From positions 124,001 through 188,000 of the forward strand of contig JAEYZG010000005.1 in assembly GCA_023428135.1 (NCBI GenBank): DNA of 64,000 bases, in the 5' to 3' direction. Shown piece by piece: positions 9,134-19,900 of this stretch. The notes beneath the pieces are model-generated. The model saw only the letters and a list, made by a program, of their open reading frames with translations. It did no database searches and was not told the DNA's origin. The DNA is from Bacteroidota bacterium. Lineage in GTDB: Bacteria; Bacteroidota; Bacteroidia; Cytophagales; Cytophagaceae. Numbering within the stretch: the stretch's first letter is position 1; each line of letters begins with the position of its first letter. Both the position numbers and the translations under genes were made by a program.

Positions 9134-10927
9134 CTAAAACCTGCTAATTATACCAAAATGAACCTTAGAAAGATTCAAACTTAATTTCTGATCTCGGGAT
9201 TGTCCCAGAGAATAAACAAAATTAAACACACCTGCACCAGTTGTGAAAGACACACCGACACCAAAACCAAATGGAAAATCATCCTTGAATGAAGGACTTA
9301 CAACATTTGACACATATCCCTGATCATAAAATACGAGCAAATAAGAGGTTGGATCTGTAAAATACCGGTACTCAACGGTAGCAACCCCAAATGTCGATGC
9401 ATAATAATTCAATTCATTAAATCCCCTTAAAGACTTAAGCCCTCCTACCCTGTATAAATCATTAATAAATAAGGTATTCTTATCATTAAAAATCTTCCCT
9501 GCTTCAAGTTTTGTAAACATTACAGACTTGGCTCTCAATGCGAAAAATTTGTTTATCAATACATTAAAGGAATATTGAATAGATTTTTTGTCCAGCTGAT
9601 CATACAATTCAGGCTTAACCAATGAATTTTCCCTCAAAACTTTATTCCCAAGAGAAAATTGTACATCAAAAATCCATCCTTTATGAGGATAAAATATATC
9701 ATCGAGATTATTCCAATTATAACTCAGACCATAATTATAATAATTATAATCCGACATTAGTAAAACGGTAGTATCAGCACCAACGGAATTGGAAAATTGT
9801 CTGGAAGTCTTGAGACCGGTAAAAAAACTAACTCTTGATCTTACCGATAAGGCACTTGACACATTTACTCCTCTATATACAGTAAGGAATAAGCTATCCT
9901 GATTCAATAAATTAAAATTCATACGAAGATCAAGATTTGATCCTAGTAACTTTGGGTGGTAATAGGCAACATTCAGGGTCTGAGAAGACGCCTTTAGTTT
10001 CTTCCATTCCAACAACACTCCTTTTCCTGTTCCAAATACATTTTTAAGATTCAGATTGAGCTCGCCAGTAACCAGTATTTTTTTCCCCCCACCTTCATTT
10101 GGAAGGAAACCGATAATACCATCAGCCTGATTTATTTTCTTATCTTCCAAAAATATAGTTACAGTTGCCTTGCCATTTCTGAACTCTACCACTGGAGGTC
10201 TGGAGACCCTTACAAAACCGAGTGCGGATATTATTCTATCAGCTTCTAATACTTTTCTCTGGCTAAATGGCTGCCCTTTTTCAATATGAAGTTCCCGCAT
10301 GAGATACCTGTTCTTCACCTTAGTGCTGCCAATTACAATAATGGAATCAAAAACTATCATTGGGCCCTTTTCATAATTCAGAACACCATACAAGCTATTC
10401 CTTTCAATCATAAATGAATCGATCTGAAGGGAAGCGAATGGATAGCCGTGGTCTTCCAGATAAGTCAACAAATCGTCCTCAAATTCCAGAAATTGATCAA
10501 TATTGAAGAATTTATTATCATAGTATTTTTCCTGAAATTCTGTTTTGCTTAAAATTATTGGATTAATATTTCCTTTTTTCAGAGCCGCCCATTTAAATCG
10601 TTCACCCAAAGAAATAAATGACAACAAGGTATCCCCATGAGTTGCGAATGAATCCACCGAAGCTTGAAGATAGGCCAGTTTGTGTAATTTTTGTATGACT
10701 TCTTTAACTTCAAATACAGCACTAATCGAATCTCTAAATGAAGTTTTATGGTCAGGCACTAAACCTTCACTTTCAGAGAAAACTGAAAGAAAAATACGGG
10801 AGCTATCTCTTTGCCCATAAGAAAAGAGGGAAGATAAGAGCAAGACAAAGAGAATTAAAAAGTTTTTCAACACGTTTATACTAACGAAATTAAACCGTAA
10901 AATTACTATTTTCAATCCAGGATTCAT
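9134..10927 (-). CDS. Omp85/TamA-like outer-membrane assembly protein
   Basis: The protein (about 597 residues) has a hydrophobic export signal (LKNFLILFVLLLSSLFSYG), at least one POTRA-like domain at about residues 190-270 (ELHIEKGQPFSQRKVLEADR), and a C-terminal 16-strand-type barrel. Near residue 500 it carries GGLKSLRGFN, which matches the (V/L)RG(F/Y) loop-6 motif of Omp85 proteins. It is shorter than BamA and resembles the TamA/BamA-related proteins of Bacteroidota. The start is uncertain: ATG at 10927 leaves 15 bp to divergent hemW, while GTG at 10873 puts the signal peptide at the very N-terminus and frees room for a promoter. Confidence 0.78.
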   Translation of the reverse strand: MNPGLKIVILRFNFVSINVLKNFLILFVLLLSSLFSYGQRDSSRIFLSVFSESEGLVPDHKTSFRDSISAVFEVKEVIQKLHKLAYLQASVDSFATHGDTLLSFISLGERFKWAALKKGNINPIILSKTEFQEKYYDNKFFNIDQFLEFEDDLLTYLEDHGYPFASLQIDSFMIERNSLYGVLNYEKGPMIVFDSIIVIGSTKVKNRYLMRELHIEKGQPFSQRKVLEADRIISALGFVRVSRPPVVEFRNGKATVTIFLEDKKINQADGIIGFLPNEGGGKKILVTGELNLNLKNVFGTGKGVLLEWKKLKASSQTLNVAYYHPKLLGSNLDLRMNFNLLNQDSLFLTVYRGVNVSSALSVRSRVSFFTGLKTSRQFSNSVGADTTVLLMSDYNYYNYGLSYNWNNLDDIFYPHKGWIFDVQFSLGNKVLRENSLVKPELYDQLDKKSIQYSFNVLINKFFALRAKSVMFTKLEAGKIFNDKNTLFINDLYRVGGLKSLRGFNELNYYASTFGVATVEYRYFTDPTSYLLVFYDQGYVSNVVSPSFKDDFPFGFGVGVSFTTGAGVFNFVYSLGQSRDQKLSLNLSKVHFGIISRF

Positions 10928-10942
10928 TAGCACAGAAAATAA

Positions 10943-12064
10943 ATGTCAGGAATTTATATCCATATCCCCTTTTGTAGGCAAGCTTGTCATTATTGCGATT
11001 TCCATTTCTCAACGAATTTATTGCTCAAGGAAAAAATGGTAGAAGCTATTTGCATGGAGCTGAAACAAAGGAAAAGCTACATTAACCAAGATATAAACAC
11101 CATTTACTTTGGAGGAGGAACACCATCACTGCTTCTTATCGACGAGGTTAAAAAAATTATCGACGAAATAAAAACCCATTACAAGATCAACGATAATGCT
11201 GAAATAACAATGGAAGTAAATCCTGATGACATATCACAAAAATATTTAAAGGGAATAAAACAAGCGGGCATAAACAGACTTAGTATTGGTGTTCAGGCAT
11301 TTCAGGACAATTTGCTGACATTGTTGAACAGAGCTCATAATAGTGAAAAGGCTATTAACTCTATTGAAGAAGCAAGAGAACAGGGCTTTTACAATATTAC
11401 TGCTGATCTTATATATGGAATACCAGGCCTAGACAAGGGAAAGTGGGAAGAAAATATTCAAACACTTGTCGATCTAGATATTCCTCATATTTCTGCTTAT
11501 GCACTAACAATAGAAGAGAAAACAGTTTTAGGCAAACGATTGAAAAAAGGACAGTTTTCCCCAGAGGAAGAGGAAAATGTAGCTGTTCAATTCGAAGATC
11601 TTGTATCCTTATTAGAAAGAGCATCATATGAACAATATGAGATCAGCAACTTTGCTAAAGAAGGTTACATCGCACGTCACAATAGCAGTTACTGGCTAGG
11701 AGCTCATTATTTAGGACTTGGGCCTTCTGCTCATTCATTTGATGGTATATCAAGACAATACAATATCAGCAATAATCATAAATATATTGAAGGAATAAAC
11801 ATCTCAAAACCAGAGTTTACTATAGAACAATTAAGTAATCTGGATAAAGCGAATGAATATTTCCTTACCAGATTGCGAACCAAATGGGGATGCGACCTAA
11901 GAGACATAAAACAAAAGTTTAATCTTGAGGTAAACTATTATATAAATACTGCAAAATCATTTATTGAAGACGGCTTTATGATTAAAGAAGATGATTTTTT
12001 AAAGTTGACACCCAAAGGAAAATTGATTGCAGATAAAATCACGGAAGCATTCTTTATCATTTGA
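10943..12064 (+). CDS. hemW: radical SAM haem chaperone HemW
   Basis: The 373-residue protein begins IYIHIPFCRQACHYCDF. The CxxxCxxC cluster (C11, C15, C18) binds the radical SAM 4Fe-4S centre, and Phe20 replaces the fourth Cys typical of coproporphyrinogen dehydrogenase HemN. That CxF pattern and the short N-terminus indicate HemW, the haem-binding chaperone, rather than HemN. Further family segments are YFGGGTPSLL, RLSIGVQAFQ and GLGPSAHSF. It is divergent from the Omp85 gene. Confidence 0.9.
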   Translation: MSGIYIHIPFCRQACHYCDFHFSTNLLLKEKMVEAICMELKQRKSYINQDINTIYFGGGTPSLLLIDEVKKIIDEIKTHYKINDNAEITMEVNPDDISQKYLKGIKQAGINRLSIGVQAFQDNLLTLLNRAHNSEKAINSIEEAREQGFYNITADLIYGIPGLDKGKWEENIQTLVDLDIPHISAYALTIEEKTVLGKRLKKGQFSPEEEENVAVQFEDLVSLLERASYEQYEISNFAKEGYIARHNSSYWLGAHYLGLGPSAHSFDGISRQYNISNNHKYIEGINISKPEFTIEQLSNLDKANEYFLTRLRTKWGCDLRDIKQKFNLEVNYYINTAKSFIEDGFMIKEDDFLKLTPKGKLIADKITEAFFII

Positions 12065-12119
12065 AGAAAATCAGCCTTATGGGGGAAAATAAATTTAAAA
12101 ATGTTATATTTGTGGTGGT

Positions 12120-12497
12120 ATGACTGTCCAAATGACAAGCGATCAGAAAAAGGCCTTTCTGCTTCTAAAATCAATAATTTTCAATTATCACGGTTTAAAT
12201 GAAGACGAGCAGGCGATTTTAAAAGCAACTGCTCAGAATCTAAGCGCAGCTGAAGAATTAAAATGGGCTGAAGACTTTATAGGCAGCGATGTTTTCACTG
12301 CTTTTGAAAGGGCTCGCGAATTTTTCAATGCAACCATTGGAACCTATGATACTCAGACTAAACTTTCCTATCTGAATATGGTCTGGGAAGCTACCAATAG
12401 AAAAGGGTTTATCAGTGAAATGGAGGCAACAGCCATTCTAAAACTTGCAAGAGACTGGGGAGTACAAAAAGAACTTCTGACCCTGGTAAGAAAATAA
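12120..12497 (+). CDS. small TerB-like helical protein
   Basis: The 125-residue soluble protein has no signal or membrane segment. The C-terminal half (SYLNMVWEATNRKGFISEMEATAILKLARDW) resembles the TerB-like helical fold in which a metal-binding helix pair ends in an E-x-x-x-I-x-x-x-A pattern. The assignment rests on pattern only. It lies 55 bp after hemW and 85 bp before the GH15 gene, and may be transcribed with either. No function can be given. Confidence 0.55.
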   Translation: MTVQMTSDQKKAFLLLKSIIFNYHGLNEDEQAILKATAQNLSAAEELKWAEDFIGSDVFTAFERAREFFNATIGTYDTQTKLSYLNMVWEATNRKGFISEMEATAILKLARDWGVQKELLTLVRK

Positions 12498-12582
12498 TTT
12501 ATTTTTCCTCTATCAAAATCCGCTAACATATTTTCTTTTATGTGGTTCTCTTTACTGACAGAATTTCTGATCAGTAAGACGG

Positions 12583-14424
12583 ATGAATTATCAGCCTATT
12601 GAGAACTATGCAATCATTGGAGATTTAAATACAATTGCTCTTGTAGGCCTCAATGGGTCTATTGATTTTTTGTGTTTTCCATTTTATGATTCTCCATCCA
12701 TTTTCGCTGCCCTTTTAGACCATAAAAAAGGTGGTTACTTTAAAATCCATCCTATTATTCAGGAGGAGGTTAAGAATAAGCAAATGTATCTTCCCGGTAC
12801 CAACGTTTTGCTTACACGATTTTTGTCTGCAGATGGAGTAGGAGAAATTACAGATTATATGCCGATGGAAGGCATTGTGAATGGCAATGAACTAGTCAGA
12901 AGGGTTTCCTGTATCAGAGGAAACATTCGATTCAAAATGGAATGCAGACCTCGGTTTAACTATGGCCGGGATAAACATACTGCACGCAAAAAAAATCACA
13001 ATTTTGAAATACTATTCGAAAGTCAGGGTGAAACGCCCTTGAAGCTAAGGCTGAAAAGCTCTGTGCCATTGCATGTTTCGGATAACGATGGTTATTCTGA
13101 GTTTACTTTAAACGAAGGAGAAAGAGCTGATTTTATTCTTGAAGACATTTCTAAAGAAGATCCTCCAAATATTTCTCTGGGAGATTTTATCACTAAAACA
13201 TTCTTTGAGACTGTAAAGTACTGGAGAGACTGGATATCGAAATCTACCTATAAAGGAAGATGGCTTGAAGCAATTCAGCGATCTGCCTTAACGCTTAAGT
13301 TGCTTTGTAGCGCAAGGTTCGGATCTATCATAGCAAGTCCAACCTTTGGACTACCAGAATTTATCGGAGGCAACAGAAACTGGGACTATAGATACTGCTG
13401 GATAAGGGATTCAGCATTTTGTCTATATGCCCTTGTAAAAACCGGATATACTAAGGAGTCTCACGACTTTATAAAATGGATTCATCATGAATGCCGTGAT
13501 ATAGGAAATCCCGGTCATTTGCATCTTATGTACTCTATAGCAGGAGACAGCAACCCATTGGAAACAACCCTTGACAACTTTGAAGGATATAAAGCCTCTT
13601 CACCAGTAAGAATTGGGAATAATGCATCCCAACAATTACAATTGGATATATATGGAGAGTTATTAGACTCTGTGTATTTATATAACAAATATGTTGAACC
13701 AATAAGTCATGATTTCTGGAATAATCTGGCATTTCAAATCAACTGGCTTACAGATAACTGGAAAAGAGAAGACAATGGAATATGGGAGGTTAGGGGACGA
13801 ATAAAGCATTTTTTATTTTCTCGTCTCATGTGCTGGGTGGCATTTGACAGAGCTATCAAGATTGCAGAATCAAGATCTTTCCCATATCCTGAAACATGGA
13901 AAACCGAAAGAAATAAAATTTATCAAAGCATTTTTAGTGAATTCTGGGATGATGACTTAAAAGGATTTGTTCAGTACCAGGGCGCGAAAACTGTCGACGC
14001 CTCCTGCTTGTTTATGCCGATTGTCAAGTTTATCAGTCCTATTGATCCCAGGTGGCTTCAAACTATGGAAGCGATAGAAAAGGAACTGGTTTCTGATTCC
14101 CTTGTGTATCGTTATATCCCGAAAGTAGCTGCACCCGACGGACTTGGAGGAAGAGAAGGAACATTTTCCATGTGCACTTTTTGGTATGTAGAATGTCTTT
14201 CCAGATCAGGCCAGCTGCAGAAGGCACAGTTCTACTTTGAAAAAATGCTGGGATATGCCAACCATGTAGGTATTTTCTCTGAACAATTGGGTTTTATGGG
14301 TGAACATCTTGGAAATTTCCCACAGGCCTTTAGCCATGCAGGCCTTATCAGTGCTGCTTTAAATCTCAATGCTCAGCTTGATAAATTAAGAAAAACGGAT
14401 ACCGATCCGGAATTTTTTCTTTAA
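12583..14424 (+). CDS. GH15 glucoamylase/trehalase-like glycoside hydrolase
   Basis: The 613-residue cytoplasmic protein has no signal peptide. An N-terminal beta-sandwich begins YQPIENYAIIGDLNTIALVG, typical of the trehalase-like N-terminal domain of bacterial GH15 proteins. The (alpha/alpha)6 barrel follows from about residue 220, with the substrate-site segment GGNRNWDYRYCWIRDSAF, a probable general-acid region GGREGTFSMCTFW near residue 523, and the second catalytic-acid region EQLGFMGEHLGNFPQAFSH near 565-583. Family members hydrolyse alpha-glucosidic bonds in maltodextrin or trehalose; the substrate cannot be fixed from sequence. Confidence 0.88.
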   Translation: MNYQPIENYAIIGDLNTIALVGLNGSIDFLCFPFYDSPSIFAALLDHKKGGYFKIHPIIQEEVKNKQMYLPGTNVLLTRFLSADGVGEITDYMPMEGIVNGNELVRRVSCIRGNIRFKMECRPRFNYGRDKHTARKKNHNFEILFESQGETPLKLRLKSSVPLHVSDNDGYSEFTLNEGERADFILEDISKEDPPNISLGDFITKTFFETVKYWRDWISKSTYKGRWLEAIQRSALTLKLLCSARFGSIIASPTFGLPEFIGGNRNWDYRYCWIRDSAFCLYALVKTGYTKESHDFIKWIHHECRDIGNPGHLHLMYSIAGDSNPLETTLDNFEGYKASSPVRIGNNASQQLQLDIYGELLDSVYLYNKYVEPISHDFWNNLAFQINWLTDNWKREDNGIWEVRGRIKHFLFSRLMCWVAFDRAIKIAESRSFPYPETWKTERNKIYQSIFSEFWDDDLKGFVQYQGAKTVDASCLFMPIVKFISPIDPRWLQTMEAIEKELVSDSLVYRYIPKVAAPDGLGGREGTFSMCTFWYVECLSRSGQLQKAQFYFEKMLGYANHVGIFSEQLGFMGEHLGNFPQAFSHAGLISAALNLNAQLDKLRKTDTDPEFFL

Positions 14425-14466
14425 TAAAATTATTTCCAATTTTACCATACTAACTCTTCTGGAAAA

Positions 14467-16098
14467 ATGTACTTAAGATTTTTTTCTATAACTCTTGCGC
14501 TTCTGTTTATCTTTCATTGTGGACAATCCCAGATCAAGTCCTTCACAAAGTACGATACACTGCGAGGGAGTCTTTCTCCGTTAAGAACCTGTTATGATGT
14601 TCACTTTTACAACTTAAAGCTTAATATTGATCCTGATAAAAAATACATACATGGCAGCAATTCAATTTACTTTAAAATAATAGAGCCTACCACCAGAATA
14701 CAAATAGACCTGTCTTCAAGACTTATTATTGACAGCATTTCATATCATAAGGAACCACTTACCTTTGATCGAGACAGCAATGCGGTTTTTATCAATTTTA
14801 AAAAAACAATAACTCATAATTCATCAGATTCAATAGCAATTTATTATTCGGGAAATCCTATTGAAGCTAAGAATCCACCATGGGAAGGTGGCTTTGTATG
14901 GGCAAAGGACGCAGCTGAAAAACCGTGGATAGGTGTTGCATGTGAAGGTGACGGAGCAAGCCTTTGGTGGCCTTGTAAAGATCATCCTTCAGACGAAGCA
15001 GACAGCGTTCAGATGACATTTACAGTTCCTAAAGGCTTACAGTGTATAAGTAATGGAAATCTGGCAAAGGAAGTTTCCGGAAAGAATTTTAATACATATA
15101 CCTGGAAAGTCCACTATCCCATAAATAACTATAATGTGACTCTAAATATTGGGAATTATGCAGAGATCAAGGATGAATATATACGACCTGACAAGAGCAC
15201 TTTAGATCTCAGGTATTATGTGCTACAATATAATGAAGAAAAAGCCCGGGAATATTTTCAACAAGTAAAACCCATGCTAAAATGCTTTGAACATTATTTT
15301 GGCCAATACCCATTTCCTAAAGATGGCTATGCGATAGTTGAAACACCCTATCTCGGGATGGAACATCAAAGCGCTATTTCATATGGGAACAAATTCAGGA
15401 AAAACATGCTTGGATACGACTATATTGTTATCCATGAAAGTGCGCATGAATGGTGGGGTAACAACGTCACTGCATGTGATCATGGAGATCTCTGGATTCA
15501 GGAATCTTTTACGACCTATGCAGAAGCATTATTTGTTGAGTGCATATTTGACTTTAACACATCCGTAAATTACCTGATGCAACAAAGAAATTATATTAAA
15601 AACATTGAGCCTGTAAGAGGACCTTCAAATGTTAATTATCACTATTGGAAAGATTCGGATATGTACTATAAAGGCTCATGGATGCTTCATACATTAAGAT
15701 CTGTAATTGACAATGACAGCCTTTGGTTTTCTATCCTCAAAGAAATACAGGATCAGTTTTCTCAAAAGCAGATATGTTCTGCTGAACTGATAAATTTTAT
15801 TTCTCAAAAAGGAATGATTAACTTACAACCATTCTTTAATCAGTATCTTTTACATACTGATATACCTGCTTTTAAATACAAAATTGAAAAGAAAAAAGGC
15901 AAATATTACCTCATTTACAAACTGGATGCTTCCGAAAAAGACCTTGCTCTTCCCATAAAAATAAAAAGCAAAAATGGGAATACGATAAAAATTATAGCAG
16001 AAGATATAGTTAAAAAGCTTGAAATTGAAGAAAACAGTATAGAAGATTTTAAAATCCCCACAGACTTATATTATATTAGCGTAGAAAAATTAAACTAA
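14467..16098 (+). CDS. M1-family zinc metallopeptidase
   Basis: The 543-residue exported protein (signal MYLRFFSITLALLFIFHCGQS) has an N-terminal beta-saddle and a gluzincin catalytic domain. The zinc site is HESAHEWWGN (H323, H327) with the third ligand E346 in WIQESF. The exopeptidase motif that is GxMEN in aminopeptidase N reads GMEHQ here, as in the leukotriene-A4-hydrolase/cold-active M1 subset of Bacteroidota. The HEAT-like C-terminal domain is short. Likely role: periplasmic peptide degradation. It ends one base before the ATG of the next gene. Confidence 0.9.
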   Translation: MYLRFFSITLALLFIFHCGQSQIKSFTKYDTLRGSLSPLRTCYDVHFYNLKLNIDPDKKYIHGSNSIYFKIIEPTTRIQIDLSSRLIIDSISYHKEPLTFDRDSNAVFINFKKTITHNSSDSIAIYYSGNPIEAKNPPWEGGFVWAKDAAEKPWIGVACEGDGASLWWPCKDHPSDEADSVQMTFTVPKGLQCISNGNLAKEVSGKNFNTYTWKVHYPINNYNVTLNIGNYAEIKDEYIRPDKSTLDLRYYVLQYNEEKAREYFQQVKPMLKCFEHYFGQYPFPKDGYAIVETPYLGMEHQSAISYGNKFRKNMLGYDYIVIHESAHEWWGNNVTACDHGDLWIQESFTTYAEALFVECIFDFNTSVNYLMQQRNYIKNIEPVRGPSNVNYHYWKDSDMYYKGSWMLHTLRSVIDNDSLWFSILKEIQDQFSQKQICSAELINFISQKGMINLQPFFNQYLLHTDIPAFKYKIEKKKGKYYLIYKLDASEKDLALPIKIKSKNGNTIKIIAEDIVKKLEIEENSIEDFKIPTDLYYISVEKLN

Positions 16099-16099
16099 C

Positions 16100-16735
16100 A
16101 TGAATAAATCAATTACCAGAACATTAGTTGTATTTATCCTGATGCTTGGCATTTCATTTTCAGGATATTCACAAAAGAAGAAAAGTTCTTCAAAAGGAAA
16201 TCAGGAATTTTCAAGAAATGACCTGACATTAGGTCTTAAACTTGGAGACCCTACCGGCGTTACTTTGAAAAAGTACATGGATAAAAATGCACTTGAAGTT
16301 GTATGGGGATTCCCGGCATGGGGTGGAGAAAGCTATGGTAATCGTTACTATAACAAGAGATATCGTGATTACCATTATTTCGACTACTATACAGACAATT
16401 ATTTCAGCACAGCATTACAAGTTCACTACTTGTGGCGTTTTCCAATCGGGGATATTGATGGCTTTACCTGGCATATTGGTTTTGGAGGACAAATTAGATA
16501 TCGTACTTTTGAAGTATTTTATGCAAATTATTGGGATAATGGACGTTACTTTTATGAATCAGATAGAGTGCATACAATTGAGATTGGACCAGATGCGGTT
16601 GGAGGTATCGAATATGCATTAAAACAAGCGCCAATCACATTCTTTGCAGATGCCAACGTATTCATTGCGTTTTCGAGATATTCTAACGTTTATGGACAAG
16701 GTGGTATCGGTGCCAGATTTAGCTTCGGTAAATAA
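16100..16735 (+). CDS. small outer-membrane beta-barrel protein
   Basis: The 211-residue protein has a signal peptide (MNKSITRTLVVFILMLGISFSGYS) followed by a basic serine-rich stretch, then amphipathic strands rich in Tyr, Phe and Gly and ending in GGIGARFSFGK, with a terminal aromatic as in outer-membrane barrels. It resembles small porin-like or OmpW-like proteins but no family is recognised with certainty. The start overlaps the end of the M1 peptidase gene to within one base, so translation is probably coupled. Confidence 0.7.
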   Translation: MNKSITRTLVVFILMLGISFSGYSQKKKSSSKGNQEFSRNDLTLGLKLGDPTGVTLKKYMDKNALEVVWGFPAWGGESYGNRYYNKRYRDYHYFDYYTDNYFSTALQVHYLWRFPIGDIDGFTWHIGFGGQIRYRTFEVFYANYWDNGRYFYESDRVHTIEIGPDAVGGIEYALKQAPITFFADANVFIAFSRYSNVYGQGGIGARFSFGK

Positions 16736-16758
16736 TTTCTTACATATCGATTTTATAA

Positions 16759-16797
16759 ATTGCCGTCTTTTCTAAGAAAAGACGGCAATTTTTTTTT
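16759..16797 (+). terminator. strong intrinsic terminator
   Basis: A perfect 14-bp stem (ATTGCCGTCTTTTC, 16759-16772, with its complement at 16776-16789), a 3-nt loop and a run of T to 16797 end the hemW-to-barrel-protein series. Confidence 0.93.
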
Positions 16798-16905
16798 ACC
16801 TGATTTCCACTTTTAAAGAGACTTTTCCGTTAACTTACGTATGATTTTAACCTGTAAACCAACATTAATAATAAAACTTTTAGAAAGCTATTATTTAACT
16901 TTTTT

Positions 16906-19900
16906 ATGTCTTTAAAAACATTACTTTCAGGCAGTAAGATAAAAGTTATCTTGTCCTCAGTGTTAGCTATAGCAGCAATAGGCGGAGGCGTCTACTGGTA
17001 TGCTTCAAAAAACAAAGCTAAAGGTGAATACAAATTCAACCCGGCATTTAAAGCCTATGTCAGTTCTTTCACAGGTGGAGTTATCTCCAGGGAATCCCCT
17101 ATAAGGGTTTCTTTTGTTTCTGAAATTGTAAAACCAGAAGAGATTAATACTCCTCTTCAGAGTGACTTATTCAGATTCTCTCCATCAATCAAGGGTACTA
17201 CAAAATGGATAGATAAAAGTACTATTGAATTTGTTCCGGAAGAACCTCTTAATCCAGGTAAGTCTTTTGAGGCTAAATTTGAAATAGGTGAAGTCATGCA
17301 AATGCCTGAAGACCTTCAGACTTTTGAATTCGGATTTCAGACCATCCCTCAAACCTTTGATGTCTATGTAGAAGGGCTAAGGACCTATGATGTTACAAAC
17401 CTTGCTTCTCAGAAATTGATTGGAATACTCAGTACTGCTGATGTAGTAGACAATGCGACACTAGAAAAAGTATTAACTGCAAGCCAGGATGGTAAAACGC
17501 TCTCCATTAGCTGGACCCACGAAAATGACAGGAAGATCCATAGATTCCAGGTTGAAAAGATCCAAAGAAAAGAAGTTGCAGGAACTATTATCTTAACATG
17601 GGACGGCAGTCCTATTCAATCAGAAACTAAAGGAACCGAAACTATTGAGATTCCGGCGATAGGAGAATTTTCCATCATATCTGCCAGAGCGGTGCAGGGA
17701 GAAGCACAATATGCTGAAATTCAATTCTCAGATCCCCTTGATCAAAACCAGGACCTTCAAGGACTTATACAAATATCAGATGTTCCTGATTTCAACATAG
17801 TAAAAGATGAAAATGTACTAAAGCTATACCCTCCGGTTAGGCAAATTGGCAGTAAAACCATTACTGTAAACCAAGGTGTGAAAAATATCAAAGGCAAAGC
17901 TTTAGGAAAAACACAAAATCTTGATATCAATTTTGAAGAAATAAAACCTTCTGTTAAACTAACCGGCAAAGGAGTTATTCTTCCAAGCACTGATGGCTTG
18001 ATATTCCCTTTTGAAGCAGTAAGCTTGAAATCCGTTAATGTAAAAATCATCAAGATCTTTGAAAACAATGTTACACAGTTCTTTCAGGTGAACAGGTACG
18101 ATGGTAACAGTGAAATTAAAAGAGTAGGAAAGGTAGTCCTGAAAAAGAATATTTCCTTAAACAATACAAATCCGAATGATTATGGCAAGTGGAAAAGATA
18201 CGCTCTTGATATTTCAAGCCTTATCAAAACTGAGCCAGGAGCCATCTATCAAATAAAAATCGGCTTTGACAAAAAAGATATTTTTTACAGCTGTGATGCC
18301 TCTGAAGAAACAGTATCTGAAGCTACAGGTCAAACCACTCTTGAAGTCAATGAAGATGATATCATTGAAGAAAACGAATCAAGTTATTGGGACTATAGTG
18401 AGGAATACTACTACGATGAGGAGTATGATTATTCACAAAGAGATAATCCCTGCCACAAGTCCTACTATGGTGAATATAGATCTGTTTCAAGAAACATTTT
18501 CGCATCAGATCTTGGCATAATTGCCAAGGCAGGTTCTTCAGGAAACCTGGTTTTTGTAGTCACCGACCTTAAAACAACCAAACCTGTTGACGGCGCTACT
18601 GTGGAAGTCTATGATTATCAACAGCAGCTTCTTTCCCAGGATAAAACAAACGGAGAAGGAATTCTAACCATTGACCTGAAAAAGAAACCTTTCTTAGTTA
18701 AAGTTAAAAAAGAAGAACAAATCGGGTATCTAAAGATGGATGATCAATCTGCATTAGCTGTCAGCAACTTTGACATTTCTGGAGCTAAAGTGCAGAAAGG
18801 CATTAAAGGATTTTTATATGGAGAAAGAGGCGTATGGAGACCAGGAGATTCTCTGTTTCTAACTTTTATACTCGAAGACAAGCTTCATAACCTTCCTAAA
18901 AATCTGCCGGTAAATTTTGAATTAGCCAATCCTTCAGGTCAGGTAGTAAAGAAACTTGTGTCCTCTAATGCAGTGGAAGGTTTCTATAACTTTAGCACAA
19001 CAACTTCTCCTGATGACCCTACCGGTAACTGGACAGCAACTGTTAAAGTTGGTGGGGCCACTTTCAGTTATCCGTTAAAAATAGAAACTGTGATGCCAAA
19101 CAGGCTTAAAATAAACCTTGATTTTGGCAAAGATAAAATCACAGCAGGTGGATCATCAATGAAAGGTGATCTTAATGTGAAATGGCTGCACGGAGCTGTT
19201 GCGAGGAATCTTGAGACTGACGTGACAGTTCAACTTGCCACAGGAGAAACTAAGTTTAATAAATATTCTGATTTCATCTTTGATGATCCTGGAAAAAAAT
19301 ACGAAGGAGAGCCAATAGAAATCTTTAAAGGAAGAATCGATCAGAACGGTAATGCAACTGTCAATGCGCATCTGGATGCCGGTGCTAATGCCCCTGGAGT
19401 GATGACAGCTAACTTTAAGGTAAGAGTAATGGAAGAAGGAGGAGCTTCAAGTATTGACAGGTTTTCGATGCCTTATTATCCATTTACATCCTTCACAGGT
19501 ATAAGAGTTCCTGAGGGAGACAAGTCAAGAAACATGCTGCTCACTGATACTTCTCATACTATTGATGTAGTAAGCCTTGACCCTAATGGAAATCTTGTTT
19601 CAGGAAGAAACATTCAGATGGAACTTTATAAAATAGAATGGAGATACTGGTGGGAAAAAGGAGAAGAGAATCTTTCAGCATATCTTGATAATAACTACAA
19701 ACAGGCCATAGTAAGGGAAAATGTGGTTACTATTAATGGCAAGGCAAGATGGCAATTCAGAGTGAACTATCCGGAATGGGGCCGTTTTTATATTCGGGCC
19801 AAAGATACAAAAAGCGGACATAGCACCGGAAAGATTGTATTTATTGACTGGCCAGGATGGGCTGGAAACTCCAGGGAAAGAAATCAGGGTGGCGCTGCCT

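Noticed and set aside
12061..12119. Possible small gene or riboswitch between hemW and the TerB-like gene
   Set aside because: Only 59 bp with no hairpin or conserved leader seen.
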